A stretch of DNA of 64,000 bases from Rhodosorus marinus (taxonomy: Eukaryota; Rhodophyta; Stylonematophyceae; Stylonematales; Stylonemataceae): assembly GCA_029953675.1 (NCBI GenBank), contig JAMWBK010000005.1, positions 3,119,001-3,183,000 of the forward strand, in the 5' to 3' direction. The position numbers and the translations under genes were made by a program. The notes beneath the pieces were generated by a model. The model was not told the DNA's origin. It was given only the letters and a program-made list of their open reading frames with translations, and made no database searches. Position 1 is the first letter of the stretch, and every line of letters starts with the position of its first letter. Shown here one piece after another: positions 63,091 to 64,000 of the stretch.

Positions 63091-63105
63091 GACGTTAGTC
63101 TGGGG
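63091..63105 (+). repeat. Motif copies before family E (plus)
   Basis: GACGTTAGTCTGGGG, preceded by a partial copy (GTTAGTCTGGGG, 63069-63080). Family E 5' UTR starts immediately after. Confidence 0.75.
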
Positions 63106-63175
63106 TTGGACTTTGGAGTTTATCGTGGTGATAAAGTTACACTTTCATTCTTTCCACGAACGCTTATCGAGTGAT

Positions 63176-64000
63176 ATGACTACTCTCGAGCCCGTGCCTC
63201 CGGATGGGGGGGGCTTTTGCACAGACGCAACGATGGAAGACCTCCCGGCCGTTAGCCTGAGGGCAGACGGACCCGAGCCTCTGCCCGTACCTGTTTCTGA
63301 GCCTACAACTGCATCTGCACTTGACAACGACGTACCTACTCCCTTGGCTATTGACCTGAGCTGCGGAGCGCTGAAGCTGCATCTCGACGCGCCCAAGCAT
63401 AAGACCCCGCTCTACAATGGGCTTATGCTGCGGTTTATGGGTCTCTTAGCCCAGGCACACGCCAATGGCACCGAGGCTCAACTCCTTCACAATCTGACTA
63501 CGACGCCACACAAAGCTGCCCCGAGGGCACAACGCCCCCTCCCTGTCTACGAACCAGCAAACTACGCCACTGCAGCAGCCCGCCCGCGATCTCCCGAGAC
63601 ACGTGATCTCGATTCCAATGCATTCCCAGATCTCGCAACGGCCAATGAGCAAGCACGGACAAGGACTCGAGCTCAACCTCAACCAATGAGCTGGACGACA
63701 CGTGTCCGCGCCAACCAGACCCCAGCAGCTGCCAATCGCTCGTTTTTCGCGAGCATTCATGGGCTGCAGTACCAGAGCCAGAAGGACGTTGATGCATTTG
63801 TGCTACTCAATGCTCGACCTCGGGACTCCACCAGAAGCAAGGCCCATCATGCTTGGGATATCGAGCGCCTAGCCGGCCTTCAGAAAAATTCGCTGCTCCA
63901 GCTGGACTACTTTGATCATCATGTACACGTCATCGCTCATCATACCGCCTTCCAACTACTCCGCGACGCTACCAACGCAGGGGCCTTCGAACCCACCAGA
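63176..64000 (+). CDS. Family E ORF1, plus copy, running off the window
   Basis: The ATG at 63176 begins the same protein as the minus copy at 62511. The DNA is nearly identical to that copy in inverted orientation, including the 8-G run after CCGGAT, with a few substitutions (for example an Ile-to-Val change at DVDAFVLL). The frame is open to the end of the window, so the true length and the following ORF2 are unknown. The role is inferred to be RNA binding. Confidence 0.7.
   Translation, partial: MTTLEPVPPDGGGFCTDATMEDLPAVSLRADGPEPLPVPVSEPTTASALDNDVPTPLAIDLSCGALKLHLDAPKHKTPLYNGLMLRFMGLLAQAHANGTEAQLLHNLTTTPHKAAPRAQRPLPVYEPANYATAAARPRSPETRDLDSNAFPDLATANEQARTRTRAQPQPMSWTTRVRANQTPAAANRSFFASIHGLQYQSQKDVDAFVLLNARPRDSTRSKAHHAWDIERLAGLQKNSLLQLDYFDHHVHVIAHHTAFQLLRDATNAGAFEPTR

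Noticed and set aside
57004-63105. 17-bp motif as a telomere repeat
   Set aside because: Copies are interspersed with element ends, not in long pure arrays, and GTTACGTTAGTCTGGGG does not fit TTAGGG-type repeats.
1-64000. Bacterial or viral origin of the window
   Set aside because: GT-AG introns, TATA-type promoters and multiple Copia, Gypsy and RLE-type non-LTR elements indicate a eukaryotic nuclear genome.

Overview
This is eukaryotic genomic DNA made mostly of nested retrotransposons, with a few host genes between them. Two host genes show eukaryotic features: one has two short introns (103 and 95 nt) with good splice sites, and another has a TATA box about 80 bp upstream of its ATG. Compact genes with short introns set in dense LTR and non-LTR repeats would fit a macroalga, perhaps a red alga. 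That placement is an inference; no rRNA, tRNA or organelle marker confirms it.

Layout. 1-7.1 kb is largely unassigned, with one small two-helix membrane protein (5085-5360). 7.1-23.6 kb holds the 3' end of a non-LTR element (family D), a Copia element with one complete and one truncated LTR (Copia-1, minus), a 5'-truncated family A non-LTR element, a decayed Copia-2, a nearly complete family B non-LTR element (minus), and small fragments. 24.8-26.5 kb and 44.2-45.9 kb are two copies of a segment carrying a TcmP/LCMT-type methyltransferase gene and a Copia relic. 28.2-42.6 kb is one family C non-LTR element split by a Ty3/Gypsy element with 240-bp LTRs and a CCATG target duplication, and again by a second family B element. 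42.6-43.5 kb is a second Gypsy 3' end and LTR. 46.2-48.1 kb is a secreted Cys-rich Spondin_N protein gene. 49.7-51.2 kb holds a foldback repeat and a terminal-inverted-repeat element. 51.3-53.6 kb is a second long family A element. 53.7-55.1 kb is a spliced gene for a secreted RTX-repeat protein. 56-64 kb contains satellites, a head-to-tail array of truncated family D 3' ends, a long family D element, and inverted copies of a further ORF1 (family E).

The non-LTR families A, B, C and D share one plan: an ORF2 with a reverse transcriptase (RT) whose catalytic box is HDD, a CCHC finger, and a PD-(D/E)XK-like endonuclease (RLE). Where ORF1 and its junction are present, an ORF1 with a shared module joins ORF2 through a stop-start overlap. 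This is the architecture of the R2/R4/NeSL/HERO group. The most unusual signal is a 17-bp motif (GTTACGTTAGTCTGGGG) that ends family D 3' UTRs and also directly precedes the next insertion, as if these elements insert into a target carried at their own 3' ends. All pol genes seen carry at least one frameshift, stop or truncation, so activity in this window is unproven. Family B is closest to intact.
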